From Aurantiacibacter poecillastricola (GTDB taxonomy: Bacteria > Pseudomonadota > Alphaproteobacteria > Sphingomonadales > Sphingomonadaceae), in contig NZ_JAVAMS010000003.1 of assembly GCF_030730945.1 (NCBI RefSeq), forward strand, positions 124,001 through 188,000: 64,000 nt of DNA, given 5' to 3'. The notes beneath the pieces were generated by a model. The model did no database searches. It was not told where the DNA came from and saw only the letters and a list, made by a program, of their open reading frames with translations. The position numbers were made by a program, and so were the translations under genes. Positions 34,076 through 42,515 of this stretch are shown here, piece after piece (within the stretch, counting starts at the first letter, position 1; every line of letters begins with the position of its first letter).

Positions 34076-36241
34076 GTGAATCGCATGTGGCGTAATCCCC
34101 CCAAGCGGCGAGAGCCGCCAAGGCCAAGCTGGACCGAGCGAGAACTCGCGCTCGAGAACGCGCCGTGGTCACCGCTGTCCGACCTCGACGATTACGACGC
34201 GGGGCATACGGGTCCGTCGCGCTATTACGATCCCGAGCCCTATCGCAGCGGCTGGCGACGTTGGCTGCCGGAGCGTGCGCGGGGAAGGGGCAAGCTGTGG
34301 TGGGGAAGCCGGATCGCAGCGCTGATTCTCTTCCTGTTCATTGTCCTCGTCGCATGGCTGGCCATTACTGCGCCGCTGTCCAAGAGCCTGGAGCCCATTG
34401 CCCCGCCGCAAATCACCCTGCTGGCCGCGGACGGCACGCCCATTGCCCGCAATGGCGCGGTGGTTGAGGAGCCGGTTGAGGTGGCGGATCTGCCCGAACA
34501 CGTGATCCAGCCCTTCCTCGCCATCGAGGACAGGCGTTTCTACGATCACTGGGGCATCGATCCACGCGGCGTGGGAAGGGCGCTGGTCATGGGGGTGGGC
34601 GGCGGCTCCACCATCACCCAGCAGCTCGCCAAGTTCACTTTTCTCACGCCCGAGCAGACGCTCACCCGCAAGGCGCGAGAGGCGCTGATTGCGCTGTGGC
34701 TTGAGGCATGGCTGACCAAGGACGAGATCCTCGAACGCTATCTCTCCAACGCCTATTTCGGCGACAACATGTACGGCCTGCGCGCCGCCTCGCTGCATTA
34801 CTTTTACCGCCAACCCGAAAATCTGAGGCCCGAGCAGGCGGCGATGCTGGCGGGCCTGCTGCAGGCGCCGAGCCGCCTCGCGCCCACGCGCAACCCGGAC
34901 CTCGCGGCGCAGCGCTATGCGCTGGTGAAGGGGGCGATGGTGGATGCAGGTTACATCTCGCAGGCGGACGCCGATGCGATGGGATGGCCCGAGCTCGACG
35001 TGCGTACCCGCAACGATCTTCCCACCGGCACATATTTCGCCGACTGGGCGCTGCCCGCCGCGCGTTCACAGAGCGAGATGAACTATGCGCGCCAGACGCT
35101 CACCACCACGCTCGACAGCCGCCTGCAGGCCGCAGCCAACCGCGCGATCGACCGTGCCACGCTGGGCGGCGCGCAGGTCGCGCTGGTGGCGATGCGCCCG
35201 AATGGCGAGGTAGTGGCGATGGTGGGCGGCAAGGATTATTCCGAAAGCCCGTTCAACCGCGCCACGCAGGCGCGCCGCCAGCCCGGATCCACCTTCAAGC
35301 TGTTCGTCTATCTCGCAGCCCTGCGCAATGGCTGGGACCCGGACGACACGATCTCGAACGCCGCTTTCGAGGAAGGTTCCTATCGACCCAGCAACGCCAA
35401 TGACCGCTATTCGCAGTCCATCACCCTGCGCGAAGCCTTTGCCCAGTCTTCCAATGTCGCGGCGGTGCGCCTGCTGAACGAGGTCGGCAGCAAGGCGGTG
35501 ATCGAAACCGCGCGCGACCTTGGCGTGACCTCGCCGCTGCCGGAAGGCGATCCGAGCATGGCGCTGGGCACTTCTACCATGAGCCTGCTCGAGCTGACGG
35601 CCGCCTATGCAGGCGTTGCCGCCAACAACTTCCCGGTCGAACCACATGCTTTCGCGAGGGGCGAGGATGGCTGGCTGGACTGGCTGTGGGACGGGCAGGG
35701 CAGCCTGTCCTCCAGCGATCACGGCGACATGGAAGCCCTCCTTCGCAGCGCGATCAATTCGGGAACCGGCCGCGCGGCCATGCTGAGCGCGCCCAATTAC
35801 GGCAAGACCGGCACGACGCAGGACAATCGCGACGCGCTGTTCGTCGGCTATGCAGGCGAAGGTGCGAACAGGCTGGTGGTGGGCGTGTGGATCGGCAATG
35901 ACGACAATTCGCCGCTCAGCGGCATATCGGGCGGCGGACTGCCCGCGCAGATCTGGCGCGATTTCATGCGCCAGGCTCTCGGCGCTGCCGCCGCGCCGCC
36001 TCGACCTACGCCGTCACCCGATCCCAGCGGACCCGTGCAGCCCCTCGACGTGCCCGAGTTGCAGGACATTCCGCTAGGCGATGGGCAGCGGCTTATCATC
36101 GGGGAGGACGAGGCGCTTTTCTCGACCGAGGTCGAAGGCGTGCCGCTGGAACTGCGCGTTCGCGACGGGGAACTCTCGTTCGAGCTGGACGAGACCGAGC
36201 TCGAAAGGCGAGTGCAGGAGGAGCTGCAACCCGAACCCTAG
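34076..36241 (+). CDS. Class A penicillin-binding protein (PBP1-type)
   Basis: 721 residues. A cytoplasmic basic N-terminus precedes one membrane anchor (about 82-100, ALILFLFIVLVAWLAITA). The transglycosylase domain has EDRRFYDHWGID with its catalytic Glu, GGSTITQQLAKFTFL and RKAREALIALWLE. The transpeptidase domain has the acyl-enzyme serine in GSTFK (Ser405), SQSSN and KTGTT. A Pro-rich linker leads to a C-terminal tail. It polymerises and cross-links peptidoglycan. GTG 34076 fits a leaderless mRNA; ATG 34085 is the alternative. Convergent overlap of four bases with a small membrane protein. Confidence 0.95.
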   Translation: MNRMWRNPPKRREPPRPSWTERELALENAPWSPLSDLDDYDAGHTGPSRYYDPEPYRSGWRRWLPERARGRGKLWWGSRIAALILFLFIVLVAWLAITAPLSKSLEPIAPPQITLLAADGTPIARNGAVVEEPVEVADLPEHVIQPFLAIEDRRFYDHWGIDPRGVGRALVMGVGGGSTITQQLAKFTFLTPEQTLTRKAREALIALWLEAWLTKDEILERYLSNAYFGDNMYGLRAASLHYFYRQPENLRPEQAAMLAGLLQAPSRLAPTRNPDLAAQRYALVKGAMVDAGYISQADADAMGWPELDVRTRNDLPTGTYFADWALPAARSQSEMNYARQTLTTTLDSRLQAAANRAIDRATLGGAQVALVAMRPNGEVVAMVGGKDYSESPFNRATQARRQPGSTFKLFVYLAALRNGWDPDDTISNAAFEEGSYRPSNANDRYSQSITLREAFAQSSNVAAVRLLNEVGSKAVIETARDLGVTSPLPEGDPSMALGTSTMSLLELTAAYAGVAANNFPVEPHAFARGEDGWLDWLWDGQGSLSSSDHGDMEALLRSAINSGTGRAAMLSAPNYGKTGTTQDNRDALFVGYAGEGANRLVVGVWIGNDDNSPLSGISGGGLPAQIWRDFMRQALGAAAAPPRPTPSPDPSGPVQPLDVPELQDIPLGDGQRLIIGEDEALFSTEVEGVPLELRVRDGELSFELDETELERRVQEELQPEP

Positions 36242-36630
36242 TCCGGCTGAAATGCCTCGGGCGGTTCCTTCACGCGCGGCAGGAGTTCGAGGAATACGAC
36301 CATCGCCAGCCAGGTGGCGATTGTCGGTTGCAGCTTGGGTATGGCGGGCAGGCCTCCGCTTTCCACCAGCCAGGGCAGCAGGATGGTAACGGCGACCGCG
36401 AGGATGGTATAGAACAGCTTGTAGCTGCTCGACCCGAGATAGAGGATCGTCACTACCGCGGCGCTGGACAGGACGAGCAGGTAGACGAAATCGCGCGTCG
36501 TGAGGTCCTCGGCTCCGGCCAGCACGAAGCCGAGCACGGCACCGAATACTACGTTGAGGCCGGTCAGGTTCGCTCGATATTCGCCGGCCGACATGCGCAG
36601 TGTCGTCGGAACGGCATACCACTTCGCCAT
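36238..36630 (-). CDS. Small membrane protein of unknown function
   Basis: 130 residues with about four hydrophobic segments: residues about 27-42 (VVFGAVLGFVLAG), 47-65 (FVYLLVLSSAAVVTILYLG), 70-88 (LFYTILAVAVTILLPWLV) and 104-117 (ATWLAMVVFLELL). No motif is recognised. The ATG at 36630 follows a GGGGGAACAG ribosome-binding region, supporting a real gene. It is convergent with the PBP gene, overlapping its stop by four bases. Confidence 0.7.
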   Translation of the reverse strand: MAKWYAVPTTLRMSAGEYRANLTGLNVVFGAVLGFVLAGAEDLTTRDFVYLLVLSSAAVVTILYLGSSSYKLFYTILAVAVTILLPWLVESGGLPAIPKLQPTIATWLAMVVFLELLPRVKEPPEAFQPD

Positions 36631-36661
36631 CGCTGTTCCCCCTCGATCGGATTGGCCGTTC

Positions 36662-37768
36662 TCAGGGTGTAACCAGATATTTCTCGCCCGTCGACATCTG
36701 GGCGTAATCCATCATCGCGTCCTTGGTCAGCATCTCCTCGAGATTCACCCGTGTCTTGTAGGAACTGGCGAAGGTCGTGGTGAGCCCGTCATGCACGCGC
36801 TTGCGCAGGCCCATCAGCGTCTGCATGTCGCAGCTGCCGAGGAACGGCATCAGCAGCCAGCCCGAGACCGTCCAGGCGAAACCGTAGCTCGGCGTCAGGA
36901 TGGTGGGCGCGAGTTCCAGCCGGCCATAGATGTACATCTTTTTCTGCTGGTTGGAGCCGTAGCGGCTGTATTCGGTCATCTGCGAGGCGGCGACGCGCTC
37001 CATGGCGCGCAGGCACGTGTCGCTGGTCTGTCCGCCGCCGATGGGGTCGAAGCCGAGATAGGCGCCGGTCGCGCGGATGGCGTCCGCCAGCTTCGCCTCG
37101 TAATCGTCCCCGGAACTGTTCACCACGTGGGTTGCGCCCTGGCTCTTCAGCAGGTCGACCTGCTCCTGCTTGCGAACGATATTCACGAGGCCGATGCCGT
37201 CCTCCTGGCAGATGCGGTTGAGCATCTGGCCAAGGTTGGAAGCGGCGGCGGCGTGGATGATCGCATCGTGCCCCTCGCGCTTCGCCGTCTCGACGAAACC
37301 CAGCGCCGTCATGGGATTGACGAAGGAACTTGCGCCCTCCTCGGAGGAATGGTCGCCAAGCGGAAGGCACATCATCGCATCGGCAATGGCATATTCGCTG
37401 AAGGCATTGCCCGGCACGCAAGCTACGCGCTGTCCCAGCAGCGCCTGCGCCTGCTCGCCATCGCCTGCCGCGATCACCTCGCCCGCGCCTTCATTGCCCA
37501 CCGGCTGCGGCTTGCCGTGGCGCGCGGACTGGCCCTTGGCGACTTGCGGGGCAACCTGCATCGTCACCTTGCCGGTCTGGTAATCGGCGTTCTCCAGGTT
37601 GGCGCCGGTGGTCATCAGGAACAGGTCGGACGGGTTGATCGGGGCTGCTTCCATCTTCACCAGCACCTGGTTGCCGGTCGGCTCGGGGAAAGTCGTTTCC
37701 TCCAGTTCGAGCACCATCGTGCCATCGGCGCTGAGGGTGGAGACAAGCTGGCGTCCGGTGGTGGTCAT
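36662..37768 (-). CDS. Zinc-independent MDR-family quinone/enoyl reductase-like protein
   Basis: 368 residues. The GroES-like N-domain has [21 protein letters not shown] and [12 protein letters not shown]. The Rossmann part has the nucleotide region [18 protein letters not shown], where the usual GxGxxG is replaced by AAAASNLG, and FDPIGGGQT. It lacks zinc ligands. This is the MDR (quinone oxidoreductase/enoyl reductase) superfamily; reaction unknown. The ATG overlaps the truA stop (ATGA), so it is the third gene of fmt-truA-MDR. Confidence 0.85.
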   Translation of the reverse strand: MTTTGRQLVSTLSADGTMVLELEETTFPEPTGNQVLVKMEAAPINPSDLFLMTTGANLENADYQTGKVTMQVAPQVAKGQSARHGKPQPVGNEGAGEVIAAGDGEQAQALLGQRVACVPGNAFSEYAIADAMMCLPLGDHSSEEGASSFVNPMTALGFVETAKREGHDAIIHAAAASNLGQMLNRICQEDGIGLVNIVRKQEQVDLLKSQGATHVVNSSGDDYEAKLADAIRATGAYLGFDPIGGGQTSDTCLRAMERVAASQMTEYSRYGSNQQKKMYIYGRLELAPTILTPSYGFAWTVSGWLLMPFLGSCDMQTLMGLRKRVHDGLTTTFASSYKTRVNLEEMLTKDAMMDYAQMSTGEKYLVTP

Positions 37769-38523
37769 TGGGGGCTCTCCTCTTCCGGGTATGTTGCTCT
37801 GACGAAATACAGGCCTTCGGGCGGCGCATTGAGGCCGAGGGCCGCCCGGTCCTTCGCCTCCAACGCTTCGCGCATCTGATTTATCCCCCAAGTGCCTTGC
37901 CCCACAAGCGCAAGGCAACCGACCATCGAGCGGACCTGGTGATGCAGGAAACTGCGCGCGGCGGCGCGGATGATGACGGCATCGCCCTCGCGGCTGACAT
38001 CGAGGCGGTCGAGCGTCTTTAGCGGGCTCGCCGCCTGGCAATGGGCGGAGCGGAAGGTGGTGAAATCGTGCTGTCCGACAAGCGCCTGCGCTGCCTCGTG
38101 CATGGCCTGCGCATCCAGCGGACGAGCGACATGCCAGGCGCGGCCTTTCTCCAGCGTCAGCGGAGCGCGGCGATTGCGGATGCGGTATTCGTAGGAGCGA
38201 CCGATGCAGGAGAAGCGCGCATGCCAGTCATCCGGCTTCACCTCGCAATGGGTGATCGCCACGGGATCGGGCCGCAGCTTGGCATTGAGCGCTTCCATCA
38301 GGCGAAAGGGTTCGAACGGTTTTGCGATATCGAGATGGCTGCGCATGGCGAGAGCATGGACGCCGCTATCGGTGCGCCCCGCGCTGTGCAAAGTTACGGT
38401 CTCGCCCGTAACGTCATGGGCGGCATCCTCGATACTCTGCTGGACGCTGGGGCCATTGTCCTGCCGCTGGAGGCCGAAGAACGGCCCGCCGTCGAATTCC
38501 ACGGTGAGAGCGAAGCGGGTCAA
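37765..38523 (-). CDS. truA: tRNA pseudouridine(38-40) synthase
   Basis: 252 residues starting [21 protein letters not shown]. The catalytic aspartate lies in [28 protein letters not shown] and [13 protein letters not shown] are further TruA signatures. It isomerises uridines 38-40 of tRNA anticodon arms to pseudouridine. It overlaps fmt (ATGA) upstream and the MDR gene downstream, so the trio is likely a single transcript. Confidence 0.97.
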   Translation of the reverse strand: MTRFALTVEFDGGPFFGLQRQDNGPSVQQSIEDAAHDVTGETVTLHSAGRTDSGVHALAMRSHLDIAKPFEPFRLMEALNAKLRPDPVAITHCEVKPDDWHARFSCIGRSYEYRIRNRRAPLTLEKGRAWHVARPLDAQAMHEAAQALVGQHDFTTFRSAHCQAASPLKTLDRLDVSREGDAVIIRAAARSFLHHQVRSMVGCLALVGQGTWGINQMREALEAKDRAALGLNAPPEGLYFVRATYPEEESPQ

Positions 38524-39425
38524 GCGACCGATGCTCCCTGAGGCACCGCATTCCCGCGCAGGAAATCGTCCAGCGCCATTGCCGGCTTGCCCGCGCGTTG
38601 CAGGGTCACCGGACGCAGCGCTCCGTCCCCGCAGGCGATGGTGAGACGGTCGTCCAGTACCGTGCCGGGTTGGCCGTCACCTTCGGCCAGTTCCGCGCGG
38701 AGCAGCTTGATCCGCTCGCCATCCAGCTCGAACCAGCTGCCGGGGAAGGGGGCGAAGGCCCGGACTTCGCGCTCCAGCATTTCGGCGGGTTTGGTGAAAT
38801 CGAGCCCCGCCTCGACCTTGCTGATCTTGGGCGCGTAGGTGGCGAGGGTGTCGTCCTGCCCTTCAGGCTCGAGCATGTCGATCTGCGAAAGCGCTTTAAC
38901 CATCAGCTTCGCTCCCATTGCCGCGAGTTCGTCGTGCAACTCGCCGGTGGTCTTGCGATCGACGGGCGTGGCGGCCTTCAGCAGCATCGGCCCTGTATCG
39001 AGGCCCGCCTCCATCCGCATGATCGTGATGCCGGTCTCCTCGTCGCCTGCCTGTATCGCCCGGTGGATCGGCGCCGCGCCCCTCCATTGCGGAAGGAGTG
39101 AGCCGTGGACGTTGAAGCAGCCGTGTTTCGGCGCATCCAGCACCGCTTGCGGCAGCAGCAGACCGTAGGCGGCAACTACGGCGGCATCGGCTTCCAGCGC
39201 GGCGAAGGCGGCCTGTTCTTCCGCGCCTTTGAGGCTGGCAGGATGGCGTACTTCGATACCCAGTTCGTCGGCGCGGGCGTGGACGGGGGAGGGGCGCTCC
39301 TTCTTCCCGCGGCCCGAGCGGCTGGGCGGCTGGCTGTAGACCGCCGCTACCTCGTGCCCGGCCTCCACCAGCGCATCCAGCGTCGGCACGGCAAAATCGG
39401 GTGTTCCCATGAAAATGAGGCGCAT
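38520..39425 (-). CDS. fmt: Methionyl-tRNA formyltransferase
   Basis: 301 residues, [19 protein letters not shown]. The formyl-transferase core shows [21 protein letters not shown] with the catalytic Asn-His and the [17 protein letters not shown] stretch; the C-terminal OB domain completes the gene. It formylates Met-tRNAi using 10-formyl-THF. It is functionally complementary to def (peptide deformylase), present at 40239-40802 on the other strand, although the usual def-fmt operon is broken here by recR and a repeat. The 10-formyl-THF supplier fhs is also in the window. Confidence 0.97.
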   Translation of the reverse strand: MRLIFMGTPDFAVPTLDALVEAGHEVAAVYSQPPSRSGRGKKERPSPVHARADELGIEVRHPASLKGAEEQAAFAALEADAAVVAAYGLLLPQAVLDAPKHGCFNVHGSLLPQWRGAAPIHRAIQAGDEETGITIMRMEAGLDTGPMLLKAATPVDRKTTGELHDELAAMGAKLMVKALSQIDMLEPEGQDDTLATYAPKISKVEAGLDFTKPAEMLEREVRAFAPFPGSWFELDGERIKLLRAELAEGDGQPGTVLDDRLTIACGDGALRPVTLQRAGKPAMALDDFLRGNAVPQGASVA

Positions 39426-39469
39426 TGCCAGCCTTCCTATTCCTTGCGGGCGGCCCTATCTGCCGGAAC

Positions 39470-40066
39470 ATGGCATCGCAAGAGATCGAAAACCTCAGCC
39501 AGGCCCTGGCGCGTCTTCCGGGGCTCGGCCCGCGGTCCGCACGCCGCGCGGTGCTGTGGCTGGTGAAGAACCGCAGTACGGCGCTGGACCAGGTGCTGGA
39601 CGCGCTCTCCACGGTGAAGGAGCGGCTGGTGGAGTGCGACACCTGCGGCAATGTCGACACGCAGAACCCCTGCACGATCTGCGCCGATCCCAAGCGCGAT
39701 GCGAAATCTATCTGCGTGGTGGAAGACGTCGCCGACCTGTGGGCTCTCGACCGCGCGCGGCTGTTTACAGGCACCTTCCATGTGCTGGGCGGACGGCTGT
39801 CGGCGCTCGATGGTGTCAGGCCAGAGGATCTTACCATCGACACCCTGCTGGGCCGCGTGGAAGCGGGCGGGGTGGACGAGGTGGTGCTCGCCATGAATGC
39901 GACGCTGGAAGGCCAGACCACCGCGCATTACATCGCCGAGCGGCTGGAGGGGCATTCCGTGCGCATCACGCAGCTGGCGCATGGCCTGCCAGTTGGCGGC
40001 GAGCTCGACTATCTCGACGAGGGCACGCTGGCGCAGGCGCTGAGGGCGCGGAGGCCGCTGGGCTAA
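39470..40066 (+). CDS. recR: Recombination protein RecR
   Basis: 198 residues from ATG 39470. The N-terminal helix-hairpin-helix ([19 protein letters not shown]) and the zinc finger with C-x2-C and C-x2-C ([12 protein letters not shown]) lead into the Toprim domain ([36 protein letters not shown]). Length is normal. RecR works with RecO in RecF-pathway gap repair. It is divergent from fmt, and a full copy of the palindromic repeat separates it from def. Confidence 0.96.
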   Translation: MASQEIENLSQALARLPGLGPRSARRAVLWLVKNRSTALDQVLDALSTVKERLVECDTCGNVDTQNPCTICADPKRDAKSICVVEDVADLWALDRARLFTGTFHVLGGRLSALDGVRPEDLTIDTLLGRVEAGGVDEVVLAMNATLEGQTTAHYIAERLEGHSVRITQLAHGLPVGGELDYLDEGTLAQALRARRPLG

Positions 40067-40070
40067 ACAG

Positions 40071-40203
40071 TCCTCCCTGTCGCGAAGCGATGGGGGGGGG
40101 CTCGCTCGCGCAGCGAGTGGTGGAGGGGCGATGGCGCTATGGCCCCTCCGTCACGCCGCCTGCAGCGGCGCGCCACTTCCCCACGACTTCGTCGCAGGGA
40201 GGA
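40071..40203. repeat. Dispersed multi-hairpin repeat, full copy B
   Basis: 133 bases filling most of the recR-def gap. In reverse complement it aligns with copy A (27591-27724) over its length, sharing CACTCGCT, GTGACGGAGGGGCC and the TCCTCCC/GGGAGGA termini. A run of ten Gs near 40092 marks one arm. Like copy A it can fold into several hairpins. The orientation is opposite to copy A. Confidence 0.85.
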
Positions 40204-40238
40204 TTGAAGAAACCACGTCAAAAGCCTATCTGATCTCC

Positions 40239-40802
40239 ATGGCTATTCGTGAAATCCTGGAAGCGCCGGATCCCCGGCTCAAAGTCGTGTCCTCGCCTGT
40301 CGAGACCTTCGACGACAATCTCAAGACGCTCGTCGATGACATGTTCGAGACGATGTATGCAGCGCATGGCATCGGCCTTGCCGCCATCCAGGTGGGCGAG
40401 CCCATTCGCCTGTTGGTGATCGACCTGCAGGAGGAGGATCCCGATGCAGAGCCCGTGCCGTGCGACCATGACGGCCATGCGCACACGCACCAGCCGGTAA
40501 TCAACGACCCGCGTGTCTTCGTGAATCCGGAAATCCTCGATCCGTCGGACGACACCAAGAGCTACCAGGAAGGCTGCCTCTCGGTGCCCGATATCTATGC
40601 CGACGTGGAACGCCCGGCCAAGTGCCGCGTGCGCTGGCAGGATCTCGAAGGCAACGAGCATGAAGAGGACATGGACGGCATGCTGGCGGTGTGCATCCAG
40701 CACGAGATGGATCACCTCAATGGCATCCTCTTCATCGATCACCTGTCGCGTCTCAAGCGCAGCATGGCGCTGAAGAAGCTGCAGAAGGCACGCGCCGCCT
40801 AG
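40239..40802 (+). CDS. def: Peptide deformylase
   Basis: 187 residues from ATG 40239. Motif 1 GIGLAAIQVG, motif 2 EGCLSVP and motif 3 QHEMDHLNG are complete, with the cysteine and two histidines that bind Fe/Zn. A His-rich insertion (CDHDGHAHTH) lies between motifs 1 and 2 (about residues 72-83), unusual for the family. It removes the N-formyl group from nascent proteins. Its stop overlaps the convergent esterase stop. Confidence 0.97.
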   Translation: MAIREILEAPDPRLKVVSSPVETFDDNLKTLVDDMFETMYAAHGIGLAAIQVGEPIRLLVIDLQEEDPDAEPVPCDHDGHAHTHQPVINDPRVFVNPEILDPSDDTKSYQEGCLSVPDIYADVERPAKCRVRWQDLEGNEHEEDMDGMLAVCIQHEMDHLNGILFIDHLSRLKRSMALKKLQKARAA

Positions 40803-41761
40803 TCTGTCGGCTCGGGCCAGCTCGAGCCCAACTGCTCGGCCTCGTCGCGGTAGAGCCAGGCGAGGCCGTCCATCAGCACGCGCGGGGCCACGGTGAAGTG
40901 GTCCTTGCCCGTGTAGAAGCGACTTTCCACCTCCAGACCTTCGTAGTCGCGCGCGTGCAGCGTCTCCACGAAACGCGCCGTGCCGCTGACGATCCGGCTG
41001 GCGGCGAGGAACCAGTCGTCCGCCTCCTCTCCGCCGACGCCGACGAACAGGTCGACATCGAGCGAGCGGTTGCCGTCCTGCGCGTAAGCCGCCTCGGCGC
41101 GCAGGGGAGCGGCCTCGAGGTTCATCATCGCCGGGCTTCCCAGCACCATCGCGTCGAACGCATCGGGGCGGGCGAATAGCGCATAGCCGCCGAGCATTCC
41201 GCCCAGCGAATGACCGTGCAGGACGTCCTGCCCGCTCATGCGAAACTCGGAAGCGAGGACAGGGCGCAGGTCGTCGACCAGAAAAGCGAGAAAATCGTCG
41301 GCGCGCTGCGGGTAGCCGCTGATGGGCGCGATGTCGTTCGCAGGGCCTTCGGGGAAGAACTGCTCGCCCCCGGGTGAATAATCCATGATGCGCCGACCGA
41401 CGCCCGGAAGACCGTCCTCCGCCGGACTGCCGACGCCGACCACGATCATCTCGGGCACCTTGTTGCCACCCACAAGCACGTCCACCAGGCCGACCGCCAT
41501 GCGCGTCATCAGCGCATCGTCGAGCACCCACAGGACGGGATAGCTGCGCCCGGGCTGCACGTGGTAGCTGGCTGGCAGGGCGATGGTGACGGCGTGGTCG
41601 TAGTCGAACCCTTCGGCCCGGATGTGGCGCGTTTCCAGAACCTGCATGTTCGCGCGCGCGCCTTCGATAGCGGCGAGCTGGGGATTGCCGGCCAGCGCCG
41701 GGACCGAACAGGCCAGCGAGAGCGCGGCCGCCACGCCGGCGGCGATATGGGAAAGGGTCAT
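40799..41761 (-). CDS. Secreted esterase-D-like alpha/beta hydrolase
   Basis: 320 residues from ATG 41761, preceded by GAAGGA at good spacing. A signal peptide (MTLSHIAAGVAAALSLACSVPALA) precedes an Esterase (PF00756-like) fold: YPVLWVLDDALMTR, nucleophile elbow GHSLGGMLGGYALF, an acidic stretch VGVGGEEADDW and a late GKDHF histidine. Substrate is unknown; relatives hydrolyse siderophores, feruloyl or other esters. It is convergent with def. The upstream region carries repeated operator-like palindromes (41786-41842). Confidence 0.88.
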   Translation of the reverse strand: MTLSHIAAGVAAALSLACSVPALAGNPQLAAIEGARANMQVLETRHIRAEGFDYDHAVTIALPASYHVQPGRSYPVLWVLDDALMTRMAVGLVDVLVGGNKVPEMIVVGVGSPAEDGLPGVGRRIMDYSPGGEQFFPEGPANDIAPISGYPQRADDFLAFLVDDLRPVLASEFRMSGQDVLHGHSLGGMLGGYALFARPDAFDAMVLGSPAMMNLEAAPLRAEAAYAQDGNRSLDVDLFVGVGGEEADDWFLAASRIVSGTARFVETLHARDYEGLEVESRFYTGKDHFTVAPRVLMDGLAWLYRDEAEQLGSSWPEPTD

Positions 41762-41785
41762 CGTGTATCCTTCGAGAGAAATGCT

Positions 41786-41842
41786 TATCGTTTTTCGATA
41801 CAATAAGATCGAAAAAACGGCATTCCTTATCGATAAACGGTA
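41786..41842. promoter_or_regulatory. Phased operator-like repeats upstream of the esterase
   Basis: TATCG-TTTTT-CGATA (41786-41800) is a perfect inverted repeat. TATCG-ATAAA-CGGTA (41828-41842) is a degenerate copy 42 bases further on, exactly four helical turns, and a weaker GATCG-AAAAA element (from 41807) sits midway at 21 bases. The first site lies 25 bases before the esterase ATG, so it probably overlaps the promoter. A PadR-like repressor is one guess; no such regulator gene is nearby. Confidence 0.55.
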
Positions 41843-41855
41843 TACAGCGTTCGAC

Positions 41856-41993
41856 CTAGTTGATGGCTTCCTCGCCGGTATTTGCAACGGATTCCAGGTC
41901 TTCGCCCATGCCGCGAACGGTGTTGCAGCCCGACAGGACAAGGGCGCTGGCCAGCATCAGCAGGGCGCCCACGATGGCAGTTCGAATACCCAT
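41856..41993 (-). CDS. Entericidin A/B family lipoprotein
   Basis: 45 residues, MGIRTAIVGALLMLASALVL then SGCNTVRGMGEDLES. The lipobox L-S-G-C and the following NTVRGMGEDL are the entericidin signature: tiny outer-membrane lipoproteins, in E. coli a toxin/antitoxin-like pair linked to stationary-phase lysis. An in-frame ATG at 42005 would add four residues; neither start has a strong ribosome-binding site. It is the last gene of a minus-strand series with the Cys-rich copper protein and catalase. Confidence 0.85.
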   Translation of the reverse strand: MGIRTAIVGALLMLASALVLSGCNTVRGMGEDLESVANTGEEAIN

Positions 41994-42014
41994 GTATTTT
42001 CGCATCCAGACAAT

Positions 42015-42039
42015 GGGCGCGGCCAAAGCAGCCGCGCCC
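42015..42039. other. GC-rich hairpin between copper protein and entericidin genes
   Basis: GGGCGCGGC and GCCGCGCCC form a perfect nine-pair stem around the loop CAAAGCA. There is no T-tract on the minus strand, so it may attenuate or stabilise rather than terminate the upstream transcript. Confidence 0.5.
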
Positions 42040-42090
42040 TTGGTTGATCAGGCCTATCCTGTATGCCCGTCTGTCTGAACGCCAGCGAAA

Positions 42091-42495
42091 TCAGGCGGTA
42101 GCGGTGTCCACCATGCCTTCGAGCGCCTTCACGCAATCTTCCATGCATTCGCGGCACATCTTTTCGCAGCGGCGGCAATGGGCGTTGTCGTGCTTGGCGC
42201 ATTCCTCCGCGCAGACCTTGCAGGCGATGATGCAGGCTTCCAGCAGCGACTTGATCACAACCGTATTGCCATGCGTGCGCCGAGCGGCCACGCGGCTGAG
42301 CGCCTGGCAGATGTCCGAGCAATCCGAACACTTGCGGATGCATTCCGACATATCCATCGATTCGGCATTGCACGCATCGGCGCAGGAATTGCAGATCGCC
42401 GCGCAGTACATGGCGTGCTTGATCGCTTCGCCGAGATCCTCGTTATAGTCGTCCCCGACGCTGGGGTGTTCCTTGATCATTTCCTTGATCGACAT
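42091..42495 (-). CDS. Cys-rich four-helix copper-binding protein (Csp/DUF326-like)
   Basis: 134 residues with 17 cysteines in CxxxC/CxxC spacing (MYCAAICNSCADACN, CIRKCSDCSDIC, CIIACKVCAEEC, CRRCEKMCRECMEDC). This matches the four-helix Csp copper-storage type, whose cysteine-lined core holds many Cu(I) ions. No signal peptide is seen, so a cytosolic Csp3-like form is expected. AGGAG precedes ATG 42495. It lies 20 bases after catalase on the same strand and before an entericidin, a likely stress unit. Copper binding is inferred from the family. Confidence 0.88.
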   Translation of the reverse strand: MSIKEMIKEHPSVGDDYNEDLGEAIKHAMYCAAICNSCADACNAESMDMSECIRKCSDCSDICQALSRVAARRTHGNTVVIKSLLEACIIACKVCAEECAKHDNAHCRRCEKMCRECMEDCVKALEGMVDTATA

Positions 42496-42515
42496 ATCGT
42501 GTCTCCTCTCGAGTG

